Shown here: positions 60,580 to 64,000 of the stretch, piece by piece
Layout: every line of letters starts with the position of its first letter
How positions within the stretch are numbered: the stretch's first letter is position 1
Source of the DNA: J054 sp965221985
GTDB lineage: Bacteria; Pseudomonadota; Gammaproteobacteria; Steroidobacterales; GCA-2729495
Length of the DNA: 64,000 nt
Assembly: GCA_965221985.1 (NCBI GenBank)
Contig: OZ244928.1
Span: 558,001-622,000, forward strand
Direction of reading: 5' to 3'
The notes under the pieces: generated by a model
Told to the model about the DNA's origin: nothing
Database searches by the model: none
The model's input: the letters and a program-made list of their open reading frames with translations, nothing else
Made by a program: the position numbers and the translations under genes

Positions 60580-62322
60580 CTAATATACGCGCCCTTCACC
60601 GGAGCCTCTCGGATCAGAAGCTGCGTTAACCTTGCCGCTGTCAAAATCCCAGGTCACAACATTCATATTGCCAAAGGCACGCCGGTTCTGGCGCAGCTTA
60701 TGACCCCGGGCTTCCAAGCCCGCCAGTTCTTCGGCGGTAAAGGCCGACTCTTCGTAATCCACGACATCAGGGTAGTACTGATGATGGAAACGCTTTAGCG
60801 AAACCATCTCTTGCGCATCGGCCCCGCTTATCCAGGCCAGCGCGCTGCGCAAGACCATGGTGATGATGCGGCTACCGCCCGGCGTACCCAGGATGGCGAT
60901 GCCACGCTCGGACTCCAGGAAACTCGGCGACATGCTTGACAGCGGCCGCCGTCCGGGCCCTACGGCGTTGACTTCGGTGCCAATCAAATCGAATCCATTC
61001 GGTACGCCCGGCGCGCTGGCGAAATCATCCATTTCATTGTTCAAGATCACGCCCGTACCGGGGGGCATGAAACCGGAACCGAACCAACCATTGATGGTGA
61101 TGGTCGCAGCGACGCGATTGCCCTGGGCATCGAGCACAGAAAAGTGGGTGGTCTGCGTGCCCTCGGCACCCGCGGGCCACAAGCCGGGCAAATCTATTGA
61201 GGGCGTGGCACGGTCGAGGCGAATGGTGGCAGCCTGGCCCGCCGCGTAGAAAGGATGTGTCAGCTGTTCCACCGGCACGCTGACAAAGTCCGAATCACCA
61301 AGATACAAGGCACGATCCCGGTAGGCCCGCCGCATACTCTCGATGAGCAGGTGGTTCTTTTCTACTGAGTCTAGTTGCGCAAGATCAAATCCAGCGAGCA
61401 TGTTCAGCATATTGGCGATAGCCACCCCGCCCGAGGAGGGCGGCGGCGCGGACACGATGCGTGCGTCTTGATAAGTGGTTGTGATGGGCTCGCGTTCCAC
61501 CACCCGGTAGTTGGCAAAATCTTCGTGCGTCCAAATACCGCCAGCCGCGCGCGTGCCATCTATCAGCAGTTTGGCCGTTTCGCCAGCATAAAAACCATCG
61601 CGACCACCGGCAGCAAAACGACGCAAAGTATTCGCCAACAAGGGCTGGACGATGCGGGCACCCTCTTTGGGCAGCTCACCATCGGGATAATAAACCTCAG
61701 CAAAACCCGGCCAGCGGTCCGCTGTTTTACGGCGAAAACGCAAACCAAGATTAAAGCGACGATGTGCCGCAAAACCCTCGTCCGCATACTTGATGGCGGG
61801 CGCCAAGCAGCTTGCCAGATCGAGTTTGCCGTAACGCTCTACAAGATGAACCATGCCCGCGGGTTCACCCGGAATGCCGGCGGCCAATGGGCCATTCAAT
61901 GAGTCGCCCCTGATGGGTTTGCCGATATCGTCCAAATACATGTCGGCCGTTGCCGCCGCGGGCGCGACTTCACGGGCATCGACAAATACGTAGCGATCTT
62001 CCTTCGCGATATAGAGCAAAAAAAATCCACCGCCACCCAAGCCGGACGCGTAGGGCTCAACCACGGCCAGGGCAGCTGCCACCGCCACCGCGGCATCAAA
62101 CGCATTACCACCTTGCTCGAGAATTTCGTGGCCCGCGGCGGTGGCCAAAGGATGGGCGCTGGCGATACCTGCTTTGCCGGGCACCTTGGGCCCGGATGAC
62201 ATGGCCAGCGCGCAGGTGCTTAAAAATAAGTAAAGAACGAGAGTGCTAGCAATGACTCGGAAAGCTTGGGTATCAAACGCGGGATGCCGTCGCGGCCCCA
62301 AACCTTCGTTCATGGTTTTCAT
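60580..62322 (-). CDS. ggt: Gamma-glutamyltranspeptidase
   Basis: 580 residues with a signal-like hydrophobic segment at about 23-41, so periplasmic. GGT hydrolyses the gamma-glutamyl bond of glutathione. It is made as a precursor that cuts itself before the catalytic Thr, here in GTQTTHFSV (about 394). Other marks: GGNAFDAAVAVA, SGLGGGGFFL, PGRRPLSSMSPS and GTPGGSRI. Its start overlaps the coaD stop by four bases. Confidence 0.94.
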   Translation of the reverse strand: MKTMNEGLGPRRHPAFDTQAFRVIASTLVLYLFLSTCALAMSSGPKVPGKAGIASAHPLATAAGHEILEQGGNAFDAAVAVAAALAVVEPYASGLGGGGFFLLYIAKEDRYVFVDAREVAPAAATADMYLDDIGKPIRGDSLNGPLAAGIPGEPAGMVHLVERYGKLDLASCLAPAIKYADEGFAAHRRFNLGLRFRRKTADRWPGFAEVYYPDGELPKEGARIVQPLLANTLRRFAAGGRDGFYAGETAKLLIDGTRAAGGIWTHEDFANYRVVEREPITTTYQDARIVSAPPPSSGGVAIANMLNMLAGFDLAQLDSVEKNHLLIESMRRAYRDRALYLGDSDFVSVPVEQLTHPFYAAGQAATIRLDRATPSIDLPGLWPAGAEGTQTTHFSVLDAQGNRVAATITINGWFGSGFMPPGTGVILNNEMDDFASAPGVPNGFDLIGTEVNAVGPGRRPLSSMSPSFLESERGIAILGTPGGSRIITMVLRSALAWISGADAQEMVSLKRFHHQYYPDVVDYEESAFTAEELAGLEARGHKLRQNRRAFGNMNVVTWDFDSGKVNAASDPRGSGEGRVY

Positions 62323-62801
62323 CCGCCGAATTTTTCGCGCAAGGCCTGCGCAACGGCCGGATGCACGAAACGACTGATGTCACCACCGAGAGCAGAGACT
62401 TCGCGCACCAAGCTTGACGATATAAAAGTGTATTCAGGCTCCGGGCAAAGAAAAACGGTTTCTACATCGTCGCGCAAATGTCTATTCATACTCGACAGCT
62501 GAAATTCGTACTCAAAATCCGACACCGCCCGCAGCCCGCGAATCACCACAGCCAGTTCGTGGGCGGCGGCAAATTCCACGGTTAAGCCCGCATAGCTATC
62601 GACGCTGGCATTGGGAATATCCGCCAGCACCTGCTCCGCTAGACCAGTACGCTCAGCTAAGTCAAACAGGGGTTCTTTATGCGGACTCGCGGCTACGGCC
62701 ACGACAACTCGATCAAACACCCGCGCGGCCCGGCGGACGATTTCCAAGTGACCGTTGGTGATGGGATCAAAGGTCCCGGGATACATGGCGCCGCTGGACA
62801 T
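62319..62801 (-). CDS. coaD: Pantetheine-phosphate adenylyltransferase
   Basis: 160 residues. Fourth step of coenzyme A synthesis. The nucleotidyltransferase motif TFDPITNGHLEIVRRA, VIRGLRAVSDFEYE and ISSSLVREVSALGGD are typical. Follows rsmD by eight bases in a common gammaproteobacterial rsmD-coaD pair. Confidence 0.96.
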   Translation of the reverse strand: MSSGAMYPGTFDPITNGHLEIVRRAARVFDRVVVAVAASPHKEPLFDLAERTGLAEQVLADIPNASVDSYAGLTVEFAAAHELAVVIRGLRAVSDFEYEFQLSSMNRHLRDDVETVFLCPEPEYTFISSSLVREVSALGGDISRFVHPAVAQALREKFGG

Positions 62802-62809
62802 GACTTTAT

Positions 62810-63385
62810 CTAGTTCCGTTGGGCCAGCGCAAACCTTACTTGGCTGGCGGTTTTCTCCCGGAGTAGCTGCCAGTTATCGGGCAAGGGCGGCAGAGTATCT
62901 CTGCGGCTCAACTCCAAGTAAACGCGCGCCGCGGGCGACAACCAGCCGCGCTCGAGCAGTTTACACAAATCTCTCAGACTGTTGTCCGCGTAGGGCGGAT
63001 CTAGGAAAACGACATCACAGGGTGTTGCCTCGCTAGCCAAGAACTCGCGCACGTCGCCCAGAACGACACGACCCTGGGCATCTTCCACATGGAAACGCTC
63101 AAGCTGTTCATCAATGAGCCCAATGGCAGCGGCGTCTTGGTCCACAAAGCAGGTACTTGCCGCGCCGCGCGATAGCGCTTCTAACCCCAAGACTCCGGTA
63201 CCGGCAAATAGGTCGAGACAATGCGCACCCTCGATGATGGGTGCCAACCAGTTAAACACGGTCTCACGCACCCGGTCTGGCGTGGGGCGCGCGGCCAGAC
63301 CATCGGGCAAAGATATGCGGCTGCCGCGCCATTGCCCAGCGATAATGCGGACCTTACCGCGCTTGGCAGGCTTTGCTTGCTTCAT
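62810..63385 (-). CDS. rsmD: 16S rRNA (guanine-966-N2)-methyltransferase RsmD
   Basis: 191 residues from the ATG at 63385; the frame runs back to 63484 but the extension overlaps ftsY's start. It has VRIIAGQWRGSRI, RPTPDRVRETVFNWL, CLDLFAGTGVLGLEALSRGA and the catalytic VFLDPPYA. Divergent from ftsY with 75 bases between. Confidence 0.95.
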   Translation of the reverse strand: MKQAKPAKRGKVRIIAGQWRGSRISLPDGLAARPTPDRVRETVFNWLAPIIEGAHCLDLFAGTGVLGLEALSRGAASTCFVDQDAAAIGLIDEQLERFHVEDAQGRVVLGDVREFLASEATPCDVVFLDPPYADNSLRDLCKLLERGWLSPAARVYLELSRRDTLPPLPDNWQLLREKTASQVRFALAQRN

Positions 63386-63460
63386 GGCCGCATTGTAGTC
63401 CGCTAAGCGGAGCGTATCCCGACCGCCAACATACTGGCGTGTATTGATAAGATGCGCGCC

Positions 63461-64000
63461 ATGCCAAGCAAGGACAAAAGCCAAAAACCGCGGGCTGGAT
63501 TTTTTCAGCGTCTCAAACAGCGCCTGAATAAAGGTAATGGTCTGGGCATCAGCTTGCCGTTGGTCAGCCGCAAGCTCGACGCCGCTTTGGAGGAAGAACT
63601 AGAAACCCAGCTATTAATGGCCGACGTAGGCCTGGACGCCAGTGAGAAAATCATCGCTGACTTGCGCAAGCAATTGCGTAAGGGCATACCTGACGAGGAG
63701 CAGGCAGTGATGAAAGCCTTACAGGCAAGCTTGGCCGATATGCTGCGAGAGCATGCACAGCCGCTGGAAATTCCAGACGAGCCGAGACCCTTCGTGATTC
63801 TCGTCGTAGGTGTCAATGGCTCCGGCAAGACGACTACCATTGGAAAACTCGCGCGCGAATTACAAGCACAGGGGCTCAGCATCTTGTTGGCCGCCGGTGA
63901 TACTTATCGCGCTGCCGCCATTGAGCAACTGCAAGCCTGGGGTGAACGCAATGCCGTTCCCGTTGTGGCACAACAGCCGGGCGCGGATCCGGCGGCGGTT
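63461..64000 (+). CDS. ftsY: Signal recognition particle receptor FtsY (cut by window edge)
   Basis: 180 codons are visible from the ATG at 63461 to the window end. The N domain (about 15-100) is followed by the GTPase G1 loop GVNGSGKTTTIGKLA and the DTYRAAAIEQL motif. FtsY brings SRP-ribosome complexes to the membrane. The usual acidic N-terminal A domain is very short here. Confidence 0.95.
   Translation, partial: MPSKDKSQKPRAGFFQRLKQRLNKGNGLGISLPLVSRKLDAALEEELETQLLMADVGLDASEKIIADLRKQLRKGIPDEEQAVMKALQASLADMLREHAQPLEIPDEPRPFVILVVGVNGSGKTTTIGKLARELQAQGLSILLAAGDTYRAAAIEQLQAWGERNAVPVVAQQPGADPAAV

Overview
The window comes from a gammaproteobacterium. The core genes have gammaproteobacterial content and order (mutY-yggX, rpmB-rpmG-mutM, coaD-rsmD-ftsY, trmB, pyrE, dut-coaBC-radC), and a leader carries an rrn-type boxA of the gammaproteobacterial form. 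The species cannot be named from the sequence.

Layout. 1-4270: accessory DNA with the 5' end of a type I restriction hsdR gene, two tiny membrane proteins, a CoiA-like nuclease and a DUF222-HNH nuclease whose promoter carries a near-perfect LexA box. 4274-18855: an integrated element of about 14.6 kb between a 55-bp direct repeat; one copy lies in an intact tRNA-Phe gene next to a tyrosine recombinase, the other is the matching 3' half of tRNA-Phe. Its left part holds an array of 29 tRNA genes whose anticodons cover all 20 amino acids, with a slipin, an HNH nuclease, the RNA ligase RtcB and two unknown proteins. A third, decayed att-like copy at about 13715-13860 divides it into an array half and an integrase half with a disrupted XRE/ImmA pair, a truncated IS and a broken esterase gene. 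18886-30172: chromosomal genes (ergothioneine egtBD, yggX, mutY, asmA, a pilin-like gene, a c-di-GMP/histidine-kinase signalling trio and tRNA-Gly). 30318-45327: a surface-glycan-type cassette of glycosyltransferases, methyltransferases, sulfotransferases, a CmcI-like protein, a 2OG oxygenase and a frameshifted O-GlcNAc-transferase-like gene, with an IS481-type insertion. 45333-64000: housekeeping genes, ending inside ftsY.

How it works together. The array looks like a portable translation-rescue unit. A promoter, a terminator-like hairpin and a boxA motif precede the tRNAs; RtcB rejoins cleaved tRNAs; the slipin is of the kind usually linked to rtcB. Several tRNAs are odd: Ile(UAU), Arg(GCG), four Leu tRNAs with short variable loops, a Met tRNA with a shortened D-arm and an Ile tRNA with G at position 55. 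A tRNA-like RNA lacking a normal anticodon arm lies just upstream of the slipin and may be a Y-RNA-type tRNA mimic. My inference is that the element supplies or repairs tRNAs when host tRNAs are cut or host translation is attacked.
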